Assembly (NCBI GenBank): GCA_051294375.1
Contig: CM119263.1
Span: 14,745,574 to 14,809,573 of the forward strand
Direction: 5' to 3'
DNA length: 64,000 bases
Source: Paraspadella gotoi
Taxonomy: Eukaryota; Chaetognatha
In this document: positions 23,700 to 35,660 of the stretch, piece by piece
Position numbering within the stretch: the stretch's first letter is position 1
How the letters are laid out: the number at the start of each line of letters is the position of its first letter
Position numbers and translations under genes: made by a program
Notes under the pieces: model-generated
What the model saw: the letters and a program-made list of their open reading frames with translations, nothing else
Database searches by the model: none
Told to the model about the DNA's origin: nothing

Positions 23700-26600
23700 A
23701 ATGTTTGTGAATAAATTATTTGTATTTCAGATGCTGATGAAAAGGCTTGAGTGTGTGAGCCGAACATGTCCAAAGTTAATAAAAACTTTATTAGTTGTCC
23801 ACGAAAAATTTTACGTTTTTAAATTAATATAATATATATAATATAAATATAAAGTGATCATATTAATTTTTTGAATAAAATACTTACTAAAAAGTTATTC
23901 TGAAATTTTGTAAAGAAATAAATATTCAAAAAAAAAATAATATTTAGCAGTACTTACCTGAAAATAAATCATAATACACAATATTAACTTAAAAACTAAA
24001 ATGAAAATAAAGGAAGCTATTAAAATTTATAATTATATTCTTCAATAACTTTTTAAGAAATTTTTGAGCTCCTTTTGCTTAAATATAAAAAATTATGACT
24101 ACATTTTAATAGGTTCTTTTTGGTATTTAAAAGGACACATTAAAACTGTCTAAAACCCCTAAAAAACTTGATCGGAAAGGAACCTTTCCAAAGGCTTCCA
24201 AGTAATAGTCAATCTTTATTTTAAAGTTATTAGATGTTAGTTATTAGTAAAGTTATCAGTAAACTTTTTAGCTGGTGCGAAGTGCTTTGGGAGCAATTTC
24301 AAATCATTATCTCGTAAGTTGGTGCGGTGGTTTGTCGTTCTGTCAGTCCTACGTCTATGACCTTAAATGTTTTAATGTTCATAAGAACATCCGTTTATGG
24401 CTACCATAGAATTATAAATAAAGTATTTGGTAGGAATGTTGGATAATATGTAGTTAATGAATAGTTATACGGTTGTGCCTGGCAGGTTGATTATAAAAGT
24501 AAATGAATTACTCATGACTCACTAACGTTAACGTAACTATATGCACGTATGAAATAAGCGATATTTATGAAAAAGTGGTGAGGGTACTATTCCAATGCAA
24601 TACAAGGTATAAATAATAGTTGCAAAAACGTTTGTGTTTAAATCTTTATTTTCATTATATTTATTATTTACTCAATAGCAATAACAACAATTTATCACAA
24701 TAGGTTGGATATATTTGACTCTTGCACTTTATCAGAAGTGCTTCATCAGCGGTTGACTCAACAGCATTTTGGTTTCACAAACATTGAGTTGGTGAGAGGA
24801 GAGAGAGAGAGAAAGAATAGTTTCGCAACAAAGAATTAAGAAAAGGATAGATGGGAGGAACAAAGAAGGTATGAGGACTAGGGGAGGAGAGAGGTGAATA
24901 AATTTGAAACTGACGGTAAGAGCAGCAGAGGGAAACATCCAACTACATTCTGGCTAATCTTATGAGCTCTTTTATATTTACTTATTTCCCTTACTTCTTA
25001 ATCTTATACATCCAACAACCACTTATTTTTCTAATTTCAATTTTACTTACATCTCATTATCTAACTTATTTCAAACCCTTATTTAATGATGCTATTGTAT
25101 TATTCTTGGAGTCTTAAAAATATACAGTTTGCGTTATATTTATAATCGTATCTTTGCTATGTATACTATGCTAATATAAATCGGGTTTTCCCTCTTACTT
25201 TCCTCATCTAATCGCTCTAGTCTCTTTTTAACTAGATTGTCCGAAGATCGTTGTATTCACATCGGCGCTCACACATCGATCCGGCTTCCCCTAGGCCTTC
25301 GACCGCATCTATATCTCCGCTGAGTCTACTCAGTATACTTCTGCACCCCAGACATATCGATTGTAGTCGTCTATCAATGTGCTGTCTGGTGGATGTACGG
25401 AATACTGTTGGTGAGACAGCATGTCCCGAAATCATAGGTGGCAGGTGATAGTCAGCCCGCCATGTTTACTCTGACTGGCTTGAGAGGACCAGTGATATAT
25501 CTTAGTGCACCCGCGAGCAGAGTCACACTGACAGCGATGAGATGCTTATCGAGCGGGACTCAGTCAACATAACAGTATGTCTTCAGAGTGCACCGATAAA
25601 CCAGCTTATTATTTAAATTGAAACATGCATATACGGTTAAGCACGTATGCACCGTCCGCCGCGTTGTGATTGGTGAGAGGCTCACCATCTGTCCAGTATT
25701 CGCATAGTAAGTAAGATCTCGTGTTTTCTTTAGAGCTAGCCGTAATGTCCTTCACTAATAGACGAATTGAGTGGAGACAATAAATTAAATGCTGCATTTG
25801 TCAATAATTTGTGGCTTCATATGTTTCTATTTACTTTGGAAATTCTTACCCATAAAATACGACATAAGACTAAACCTGCCAGTTTTTTCATTTACTCATA
25901 TATTAATTACTTTTTTTTATATTAAGATTCATCAAACTAGTTCATCACAGTTTTTTGCCTCATTTTTTCCCTTTTCTTTTTGTGTTTGACTTAAAAGAAA
26001 GAAGGTTTGTGATTGATGTTGTTCTGAACTAAATCAATCATATCTGTTTAAAAACCTATAGCATAATAAACTTGAACTGTAGTTAATAAGAGGTTTTATT
26101 ATAAGTTTAACACTAAGTTTAGACTTGCAATAAAAATAAAATGACCGTGCATCAGCTAGACCATGCAGCAAGCCTTTTACCATACCAATTATACTTTCTT
26201 ACAAACAACACCACTCTCATTCAAGGGTCATACACTACAAGCTTTCATCAAAGAGAGTCAAAATGATCGTAAACAGAAGGAAGAAAAGTTTTTGTTTACT
26301 AACTATTTCCAGGATATTTTTACATATACTTCTTACTTATCTTGGCCATTTAAATAAATCTATACAATGCCATACTTAATTAATAAATATAATATTGTTC
26401 CCCTTAGTTTATTATGTTTGATACATATTCACAAAACATTACTGATCAATAATATATGCAATCTAGCTATCTAATAAATGGCAAGACAAGTAGATCAAAA
26501 TTTTACTTTAATTTTATAAATAAATTTGAAATCTGTTTTAAAAAACAATAAAAGTTTACAATTTTCTTGCAGTAAAACAATTTAACCTCAATGGCACCAA

Positions 26601-27315
26601 AAGTAGTAATTTCGGCCATTTTCCAACACGTTTTTGATATTACTAAAAGCATAAGACTCAGCAGATTCTGAAATATTGATATTTTAACTAAATTGATAAG
26701 TTCTCATTGTAATAAAAGGCGCAAAATTTAAGCCATAAAGAGCTCAAAAAATTTTAAAAAAAGTTATGGAGAATAAATTATAAATTAAAACCATTTTTTA
26801 TTTCTTTTTAGTTTTTTAAAGTTTTAATATTGTTATTTTGATTTTATTTTTAGTAAAGTACTGCTAAATATTATTTTTTTAAATTATTTAAATCTCACAA
26901 AATTTTAGGAATAATTTTAGTAAAGTATTTTATTCAAACTAATGATCATCTTATATTTTTAATATTATATAATATTATATTATAATAAATTTTTATTAAA
27001 ATAAAGGTTTTAAATAAAAAAATATAAGGTCTACATCAAAAAATATATTTCAAAATCAAATCAAGTATTGATTTAATCATTATTTTATTAAAAAAATCCA
27101 TTAAATTAATATCACATATATAAGATTAAACGATCAAAGAAAAAACCGCAAAGTACTCGATCACTTAGAAAACGTCTGGAGAGTTCCTTTCGGTCCAGTT
27201 TTTTCAGTTTATGATCAGTCCCAATGTCTTCTACAGACAAAAAAGAACCTAATAAAATGAAGTCGTGAACCACTTCATCTGGTGTAATTAAAAATTTGGG
27301 TAACTCTAGTTCACA
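23700..27315. mobile_element. AT-rich tract bounded by inverted repeats, probable transposon remains
   Basis: The reverse complement of about 23840-24085 matches 26730-26985. Shared words include GAGCTCAAAAA, AGTACTGCTAAATATTATTT and AGTATTTTATTCAAA. A second inverted match links about 24110-24200 with 27185-27260 (AAAAAGAACCTATTAAAATG against AAAAAAGAACCTAATAAAAT). The two matches are in a different order on each side, so the structure is nested or tandem rather than one simple element. The interior has no long open frame. A weak minus-strand frame at 27357-27112 carries GTDHKLKKLDRKEL, which is only suggestive of a retroelement. The last part abuts block A copy 3. Confidence 0.5.
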
Positions 27316-29789
27316 CCGAATGTTTCGTGACTTAATACTAAATTTAATAAAGCTCAAGATTGGTATTTTACCGCGTTAAACGTTTACAGAGAAATATCAA
27401 TATCGCCTAAAAAGTATGGTCACGTGACGTGACGGGAAGATGCGAAAATTAATAAAGAATTTTATAAGAAGAAAGAAACCGAAGATCATAAACGAACTAC
27501 TAAAAATGATTTGATTAAATAAACTTTGTCTGGGCTATTGTCGCTATGGCCTGATCCGTTCGAACATTTTGTGAACAGGCTAGTTTCTCAAAAGTTGCCT
27601 CTAATAAAAAGTTAAAAAAAAAAAAAAAAAAACCTGTCTCTGTCTTTTTAAGAAAACATTATTTCGACAAACTCGTTACGAACCAGAGAAAGAAATTGGC
27701 TTCAATATTTTATGTTTTTCCGGTTGAAATCAACAGCGAGAAAAACTGCGTCTTCGACGTTCTGCGCCAAGTTCCTTTTGGAAGGGGGGGGGGGGAGAAG
27801 CCTCTCTCCATCCAATCGGGTTGCTGTAACACAGATGCCACCGCGCCGCCGCCGCCGCGCCGCGCCCGGCCCAGCAGGCGACGCTGCCGCAAGGAGGCTG
27901 CGCCGCAGCCGTCGAGGCCACCGCCGCCTCAAAGCGCCTTTCCGATCCAAATCTTGTGGTTCGACATTTAAAGCTTTTTTTCGACATAAATGACAAACAA
28001 TGTGGCGAAGAGGAGAGGAGAATCATCAAAGAGAAAGAGAGACAGATGGAGAGAACAGAGAGAGAGAGATGAAGGAAGAAAAAAATTGAAATTTAGGCAG
28101 ACGTTTGACTTTGAAAGTATTACTGTGCTCCGTAGAACGAACAAATAAGTACATAACAAAACAAAACAATTTAATACAAACGAATTCTCCATTTCACTTT
28201 ACTGAACATTGTCGAAAATTGTTCAATTCTCGCTTTTTATTTTTTAAACTTAAAATACTAAAGTGTTGTAAGATAAACTATTTTACAATATAATATGTAT
28301 ATATATATTTATATATATCTAACCTTTCCCCAGTATGTATCCCTAATGTCAGAACATAAAATTCTACCATGGTAGTCTTTATCCTATTGGTATAATATTC
28401 ACTAGAAATCATATATACATTGGCAACCCTAAATAAAATTATTAATCCATTCCTCGATATTATCTGCGGTAATAGGTTCCCTTGTCTAGAGTAAATATGG
28501 ATTTTTCCATTATGACTTTCTAAAACAGAAAGGATGTGTGATATTTCTATGATTAGAAAACTAGGACAGATAGTAATCTAAAGACCTATTGCCTGTTCGT
28601 CATCAAGATCGCTCCCACGCTCGCTATTGCATCCATAGAAAGACGCACAGACTGGACCTTCCACCTTCCTCAGATATTGAACTTTAGATTAAATAAGGAA
28701 AGATCTTGTAAAAAAGAAAGCAAATATATATTTGTTAAAACTAATGTATAGATTAAATACTAATCCTTCATAAAAAGAGAAGTATAAAATCCAAGCATGT
28801 AGTCAGGGGCATATGGACCTAGGGTTCCACGACCTGCTTGGAATCAATGAACCAGAGCTTGCTCAGGATTGGGTGACCCGCGATGAGCTCATTGATGTTA
28901 ATACAGGCCCATCCACAGCTGCAGATCGTCGACTACCGAGCGCAGATTAGATGGTTAGACAGTCAGGAGAGACAGGGACGTAAGAGGACGACGGTGATCC
29001 GCAGGAGTCTTTATTGCTCATCATCAGCAGACTTCACTGCTGATTGTCAAGGTGCGTTTCAATCAACACACCCGCCAGACGAGTACCTAACAGGAGGATA
29101 CGATCTGATCGAGGCGAAGCGTGAGGATCGATATGGGGCTCGGATTAGAGACCGAGTCGCTTGGCCGGTGACAATGCGCAAAGAACCCTCACAAGGACCT
29201 AGGTTTCAAGCCCAGGGTACCGCCGTTTGCATGGCTGCTAGGAAGGGAGGTTATAGAAGTCTACGGACAGTCTTGCTATCAGCCGCAGCGGAGTAGCGGC
29301 CTTAATCCACACAAATATAAGAAATAGTGAAACAAGTAATTTGCAAAATTTTCATACTCAAATACAAAACTCAAAACCTAGACATAAACAATGAAAAAAG
29401 AAGGTATTTAGTAGTTGAATACATGTATAGTGGAGTTATTATAAATGTATTAAATTTTACGGAAAAAAAAACTTTGTTTCGCGCATCGCAAAAGTTTCGA
29501 AAAAGTCGTTTGTTTTTGTTTTCAGGTTATTTTTGTACGAATGACAGCGAAAAGCCGAATGGGTAGCAGAGGGGAGCTGAAGGCCGGATTGACCAGGGGG
29601 GGGAGGGGCGTGACATGAAGCAGGATGATGACTTCCACAGAGCGATGACAGTGGCGTCACGGTAGGGGGGAGGGACGAGGCGTGAGTTTGGGTCTCATGC
29701 GCAGGAGCGAGATATGTTTTGATTTGGCTCAGGAGCGGAGACGGGCTTTCCTTGTCGCGGCTCAGGATCAGAAATGTTTTGGGAGAGAG

Positions 29790-29828
<39 letters not shown>

Positions 29829-31014
29829 TGCGTGCGTGACGGGTTGATGCTGGAGCGAGTGGTGGGCGAAGAGTTTGACGGAGGAGAACCAAGTGGGGTT
29901 GACGATCGAGGCTGGAGCAGAGAGTTGGCGTTTAGTCGGAGCGGCCTCGGTGCGTTGGCCAGACGTTCATTACTGGAACAGCAGGTGGAAAAAGCTTTTG
30001 ATGTTGGAGCGGGGGATGGGCGTTGACGGAGGAGCGATCGTAGAAAGAGAAAGGATCTTTGAGGGGCGGAAAGATACGACGACGACGACGACGACGACGA
30101 CGACGTCGGCGACGCTTCATTCGAACAAATCGACTTCTGAACGAAACCAAAACAAATAAATCTCTCAAACGAGATGCGGAGAGGGAGTGGCGACCGCGTG
30201 GCGGTGAGAGCAGGTGGGCGAGGTGCTCTCTGCCGAGTGGGGTGGGGGTGTGTCGATGAAACAAGTGATCTTTGACGGAGAGTTTTATAAGAGAGAGAGA
30301 CTGAATATCCGTTAAAGATGAGAAGGTGAGTCGTGAATGGCTTAAAAAGAGTGAGTTTGATTTGATGTTTGTTCAAAACTCTTTTCTGAACTTATTCAGT
30401 CGGAACGTATGTGTGTTGAGTAAATGTTGAGAGGATGTCATGTTAACCCAAGTGAGAAATGGGAAGCACCATGCAAGGAGTGAGAAGGAGTTGGAAAATT
30501 TTGAGAAAAAATTGGCGTGGCGAACGGAAAAGCGTTGGAAACGAATGGGGTCACCAAAAGACGTCAGCGGCTGACGTTTTTTGAAGTCGGCAATCTGGTG
30601 ATAAGCCGGTTCAGTTTGAGGCCACCTTTGTCGCCGCAGGTTCAAAAACAGGGCTTCCGCCATTTATGAGGCGGGAACTCCTCGAGACCTCATGCTCGCG
30701 AAATGAATTATAAAAAAATGAGAGGTTGAATAAACCGGAAAGAAAATGAGCGCATGAAAGAAAAGGAAGAAGAGAAAAAAGAAAATGAAAAAAAAAGTCC
30801 GAGACTTAATGGAGAACGACTCCCTCTCGCGGGAAAAGAAAAAAAAAGAATAAAAAGAAGAAGGAAAGAGGAAGAGGTTAAGATAGTCCGCGAAGAAATG
30901 CCTCGGACGAAGAGATAGAAAGGAAAACGCAAATAGAGAGGAAACGGTCAGTGAGCTAATTTGAAGGAGCGGGAGAGAGAGAGAGAAGAGAGCTAAAAGG
31001 AGTCAGAAAGGGCG
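27316..31014 (+). repeat. Large repeat block A, copy 3 (3' part, about 3.7 kb)
   Basis: This copy begins at CACCGAATGTTTCGTGACTT, matching 19168 onward in copy 2, and continues colinear to the same end word AGTCAGAAAGGGCG before a gap. Compared with copy 2 it lacks the roughly 325-bp direct-repeat unit, has an extra segment of about 530 bp at 28787-29318, and has about 100 bp of extra sequence near 29535-29680. An E-box TCACGTGA lies at 27420-27427. Real structural differences alongside the small indels make this copy more likely to be a true second allele or paralogue than a mere read duplicate. Confidence 0.85.
28787..29318 (+). other. 530-bp insertion unique to block A copy 3
   Basis: Flanking words (ATAAAAT on the left, AAGAAATAGTGAAACAAGTAA on the right) are contiguous in the other block A copies near 20940, so this is an insertion. 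Its base composition is balanced and almost free of homopolymers, unlike all DNA around it. A plus-strand frame from ATG 28883 to the stop at 29296 is open for 137 codons (MSSLMLIQAHPQLQIVDYRA at its start). It has no membrane segment and no motif I recognise. It could be a fragment of a mobile element, foreign sequence, or a low-quality read segment. Confidence 0.5.
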
Positions 31015-31208
31015 NNNNNNNNNNNNNNNNNNNNNNNNNNNNNNNNNNNNNNNNNNNNNNNNNNNNNNNNNNNNNNNNNNNNNNNNNNNNNNNNNNNNNN
31101 NNNNNNNNNNNNNNNNNNNNNNNNNNNNNNNNNNNNNNNNNNNNNNNNNNNNNNNNNNNNNNNNNNNNNNNNNNNNNNNNNNNNNNNNNNNNNNNNNNNN
31201 NNNNNNNN
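31015..31208. other. Assembly gap (194 N)
   Basis: The run of N follows the end of block A copy 3. Confidence 0.95.
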
Positions 31209-32025
31209 AGAGTCACCTCTCCTTCACAAGCACCTCATTCTGAGCCCAATCCTCGGCGAGCCTCTTTTCACTTCCTTCTTCCTTAATTTTTTCTACTTTT
31301 TTAACAACATTTTTCCTTTTTTTCCTTAAAGACTTTTTCAGCTTTGCGCCTTTTTTTTCCTCCTTTTTTCTCCCTTTTACCTTTTAATCATCTCGTGTTC
31401 TTTCTTTCCCGCTTTTTTCTGAACTTTCCCAGTTTTTTTTTTCTCTCACTACGTATTTTTCTCACTTATTTTTCCTCGCTCTAATCTCCGCCTTTTTTCT
31501 CATTGATTTCTTTTCTCTGCTAATCCTCTCTCGACTCAAATTATCACGTGACCCACGACGTGAAATTTCACGTGACCCATCGTGGGGTAATGTCACGTGA
31601 CCCGTGACATAACGACCGCGTCATGTATTCGTGGCTCCACTTAATTTGTTCACAATAATTTCTACATTCAAAACACTTATATTTATAAAACTGTTAAAAA
31701 TCCGCGATTAAATGCATAGATTTATATGTATGAATAAATGACCGAACTTTTTTGGGTTCCCAATTTGAACATTGAATGTAAAATAACAAAATACAAATGT
31801 CCGAGGAATGTGATCTTAACGTTTTTAAACGAAAATACAAGTGACTGAATTAGTCTCCCGGTATTTCAAGGCCCGTTTACAATGCGTATCACGTTTTTGC
31901 TCATTTGTACCTCATATTTTTTAAAGCCGGTTCAACCGTCGTTTAACAAAAATGCTGTTCCCTCAAAAATGGCCCCTGGAAAGCCTTTTTCCCTTTTTTT
32001 TAATATTTTAACTCAACTGGGAAAA
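31209..32025. other. T-rich then mixed non-coding DNA
   Basis: T-rich DNA to 31530 is followed by the E-box cluster and then mixed AT-rich DNA. No supported gene. Confidence 0.5.
31544..31600 (+). promoter_or_regulatory. Three TCACGTGA E-boxes in 57 bp
   Basis: TCACGTGA occurs at 31544-31551, 31568-31575 and 31593-31600. Each is followed by CCC, giving TCACGTGACCC three times at 24-25 bp spacing, with short linkers. The third, GTCACGTGAC, is the known full palindromic CLEAR/USF-type site for bHLH-zip factors. The same 12-mer ATCACGTGACCC is present in the cluster near 10.4 kb. The 24-25 bp spacing could come from a small tandem duplication. No gene start was found beside it, so the target is unknown. 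Confidence 0.5.
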
Positions 32026-32105
32026 TGTGCGAGAGAGAGAGAGAGAGAGAAGAGAGGAGAGGAGAGAGAGAGAGAGAGACAAAGTCAGACAGAGAAAGAA
32101 AGAGA

Positions 32106-32146
<41 letters not shown>

Positions 32147-32172
32147 AAGTCAGACAGAAGAAGAAAGAGAGG

Positions 32173-32220
<48 letters not shown>

Positions 32221-32257
32221 AGAGAGAGAGAAAAAAGCAGAAAGAGAAAGAAAGAAG

Positions 32258-32302
<45 letters not shown>

Positions 32303-32318
32303 CAGAGAGAAAGAAAGA

Positions 32319-32357
<39 letters not shown>

Positions 32358-32384
32358 AGTCAGACAGAGAAAGAAAGAAGGAGG

Positions 32385-32427
<43 letters not shown>

Positions 32428-32511
32428 AATCAGACAGAGAAAGAAAGAGAGGGAGAAGAGAGAGATGAGAGAGAGAGAAAGAGAGAAAGAGAGCATAGAA
32501 GAGAGATAGAA

Positions 32512-32582
<71 letters not shown>

Positions 32583-32610
32583 TCAGACAAGAGAAAGAAA
32601 GAGAGGGAGA
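32026..32610 (+). repeat. Very long GA-rich microsatellite with AAAGTCAGACAGA islands
   Basis: Nearly 600 bp are made of (GA)n interrupted at intervals by ACAAAGTCAGACAGAGAAAG or shortened forms of it (about 32089, 32147, 32355, 32427, 32579). Both strands are open over long stretches as Glu/Arg or Leu/Ser runs, an effect of the dinucleotide. Purine-rich DNA continues to about 32800. Confidence 0.9.
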
Positions 32611-33904
32611 GAGAGAGGTATCTCTTTTGTGTGCGTGGGACGAAACGAAGAGGAAAAGAAGAGAACAAAGGAATTTTTCACCCACGAAGTGAATGAGAGA
32701 AAAAAAAAAGGAAGAAAAAGAATAAAAAGAAGGAGAAGAGGAGGAGGAAAAAGATGAAGAGGAGGAGGAAGAGGAAGAGAAGAACAGGAAAAAAAAATAA
32801 AATAATGGGAATTATTATGGGATGGCATTACTACGGGAGATTCTTCCTTCCTCTCTCTCTCTCTCTGTCTCTCTCTCTCGTACATCCGGATGAGAAAAAC
32901 CGTAAAACATCCAAATTCTCATAGAAATTAAAAGGAGAGAGAAAAAAGAGGATCGAAAAAAAAGGAGGAACTTAAGAGAAGAGGAGAGTTTAAAGAGTTA
33001 GACGGTGGTGAAAAAAAAAACTTGAGAGATAATAAGCATTAAGCGGGAAGGTTCTAAATTAGGGTGGAGAGAGAATAGAGAATTTGGATGGTCGAAAATA
33101 AAGAATAATGGAGAAATGAAAAGGAAAAGAAAAGATTATGTGAGATTAGGCGCGAGCATTAAAAAAAGAATATATAAGCTGATTGAGTAAATGGTACAGA
33201 GAGAAAGATAGAAGTTCACGTTAAAAAATAAAATGGCGTGAATATATAAAGAAAAGGAAATAAAAATTTGTACAAAGTCAAAGAAAGGAAGGTTGAGATA
33301 AAATTTGAGCAAAAATCCAAATAAAAAGATTCAAAACGGAGGGGGGGGGGAGGCGGAGAAATGAAAATGAAAGAAGGAAATGAGATAAAATAAAAAATGT
33401 CGGAGGAAAAACCAAAGTACAAATATTCAAAGAATTCAAAGAATCTAGTGGATCGGGTGGCGGGTGGGGGATGAAGGGATAAATTGCCAAACCACCCCTT
33501 ACCCCCTCATCTCGTGTCGTCGCTACAAGAAATGAGAAAGAAATGAAAAACAAACAGAGAAAGAAGGAAGTTTGCTGACGAGAAAATGCAATGAAAAACA
33601 AAAACAAAACCCGAGAAGAGGTAAGGCAAGAAAAAAAGGCGAGGAAAGCCCCGAGGAAATCGCGACCGCTGCTGACGCTGTAACCATTAATACTTACCCA
33701 TTGTTGGAGAATGACTACCGACGGAGAAGGAAAAACCCGGAAAACGTGGGTCCAGTCCAGAGGCTGAAATAGAGAGTCTCCCTCGGCGCTCCCTTGAATT
33801 ATGTCTCGCCATCGCAGATTATCCCTTTTTTTATGGGTCCGCCCCATCGAGTATTCCTGGTTCAATCCTACCTCGTAACCTCCTTGACATACATCTTGTC
33901 TTAC
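32611..33904. other. Purine-rich non-coding DNA
   Basis: A/G-rich DNA with short CT and GA tracts. A frame open on the minus strand from 34000 to 33278 has no codon-level support. No gene is called. Confidence 0.5.
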
Positions 33905-34013
33905 CTCCGCCGCTCGGTTTGGCGGGGCGCCGCGGCGGGCTTCCCCAGCTACCGCCGACGCCGCAGGCGCCGTCGCCGTCGCCGTCGCCGCCGGGGTCAT
34001 CTTCCATTTCCAT
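33905..34013 (-). CDS. Possible first coding exon (weak)
   Basis: Reading the minus strand, ATGGAAATGGAAGATGAC at 34013 opens a frame for 36 codons (MEMEDDPGGDGDGDGACGVG and a proline/glycine-rich end). It stops at GGCGGAG followed by GTAAGACAAG, a good splice donor, in phase 1. A TATA-like word (TTTAAATATATATTC) lies about 175 bp upstream on the same strand. The coding content is low-complexity and another frame is also open, so this may be chance. No second exon was identified. Confidence 0.2.
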
Positions 34014-34651
34014 TTCCCAGTTTTTGTTTCGCGTTTTCGTATTGAGAGACGCGAGCTGCGGTTATTTCTTTTCCCTTGTCTTTCGTCGTCGCTCTAAAGT
34101 GTCGTTAGCTTTCATAACGTGGCCTAAAGTCTTGGGTTTGCGGCAGAGCAGTCCAAAATTTTGCACAGTGTTAAGTAGAGAAAAAGAATATATATTTAAA
34201 AAGTTCGCTAAAAAAACTTGACGTCATATTTGAAAATAATTTTGGAAAACGCTTCACTAAAAATGTAAACCAAGTTTTGATTCCATTTGCTTTCCTGATT
34301 TCTATAGATTCTTTCATAAAAAGTGGTTAATGTTATTTTATACCCTTGCTTTAATTTGGTTCAAAAAATGTAACTACCAAATTAGTATTTGAAGAATTGG
34401 TATAAAATTTTTTTTCATTGCACGACAACAACAACAAAATTTCCTATTGAGTCTTTATGCTAATGACCTATCTCCAGACCTTGGCATAAAATATCGTTGT
34501 TGTACCAAGCGAGGTACAGAGATTAATGTAGCGAAATGTAGAACGGAGTGAGGAAGAAGAAAGGAAATGTTTTGTCGTTTTCCAGGGAAAGGATTCTTCC
34601 AGTTCTTCCTCTTCACACTTATGGCCGGGTTGCCTGCGATGCCCATTGGGA

Positions 34652-34850
34652 TGTTGGCTTTGGGGGCTTCAGACCCTCAGTGACGCCTCCAGTCACTGGC
34701 GCGGTTATCCTTGGACAGTCTCGCTTTTCCAACGCACAGGGAAATCGTTGTGGATGGAACACAAAGCCTGGGATGGTGTGTTCCCCTTCTGAGCCAATGG
34801 TATTGGCTGAACTATGGTGGATGTGAGGCGGTGTCAATATACCGCCACAC
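34652..34850. repeat. Hairpin-rich dispersed element H, copy 1
   Basis: This copy of about 200 bp starts TGTTGGCTTTGGGGGCTT and ends with ATATACCGCCACAC. It carries three perfect short hairpins: CAGTGAC/GTCACTG (34678-34684 with 34692-34698), GCCAAT/ATTGGC (34793-34798 with 34802-34807) and GGCGGT/ACCGCC (34827-34832 with 34841-34846). The last is extended by GTG/CAC outside one mismatch. Copies at 37990-38202 and 58992-59210 begin and end at the same words. Constant ends and conserved stems suggest a non-autonomous mobile element or a structured RNA. No family name is recognised. Confidence 0.7.
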
Positions 34851-35660
34851 TCTCCTCGATTCCTCTTCATTCGAGCAAAATTGAAAGTGAAAATCTTTTT
34901 CTTTTGCAATCGAGTTGATCGTCTCCTGATAATGCTTGTTTGTTTCGTTAAAAGGAGAGGAAAAAAAAATTAGCAAGAGAAAACTGCTTCGTCGTCGTCG
35001 TCACCACTTTCTTGTCCTCCCGCGGTGGTGATTGTCAATAAAAGCCGGCAAAGCAACAAACAGAAAGGCGTTTTTGTCGTTAAAAAGTACAAGTAAATGT
35101 TCACTTCTCGAATTGATTCGAAGCGAGTGGCCGAGTGGGTGGGGAGCGCGCCGAGGCGACGATGCCGATTCGGATTCAATTTTTTAAAATCTCGAGACGA
35201 AGCTTCTTTCCACTGAATGTCTACCGCAGCTGCGATTGCAGCTTCCCACGCATCAGCGGCGACGCCGAGTTTTGGAGCACGAGGCGGTCGAGGCGGTCGA
35301 AGCGCTCGGTGACACCGGCGTCGTTTCCGCGCGTCGTCGGCGTCACCGATTCGACGCCAATACCGACGCCGACGCCGACGCCGGCAGAAAAAAAAAATCC
35401 CTCATGTGGCGATAAAATCCCAGAACTTTGAATATCGCCGTCGTCGTCGTCATCGTCGTCGTTATCGTTGTCCTCGTCGTCGTCACCACTTTTTTGTCCT
35501 CTTTTTTTTTCCTCCTCGTCCGTCGCACAATATCTTGGCAACCGATTTGTCATCCGAATGACAAATAACTAATACCTAAATCCCTCGTTTTCCCAAGATT
35601 TTTCAACGGTTTTTCTCTCTTAGACGGCGACGACGACGACAAAGACGTCGACAGCGATAA

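Noticed and set aside
23948-23962. U1-like word TACTTACCTG
   Set aside because: Only ten bases match, and no U1 body follows. It is equally a donor-like word on the minus strand.
31882-32757. 291-codon frame made of Glu/Arg runs
   Set aside because: It is a translation of the (GA)n tract; the opposite strand is open as Leu/Ser runs over the same bases.
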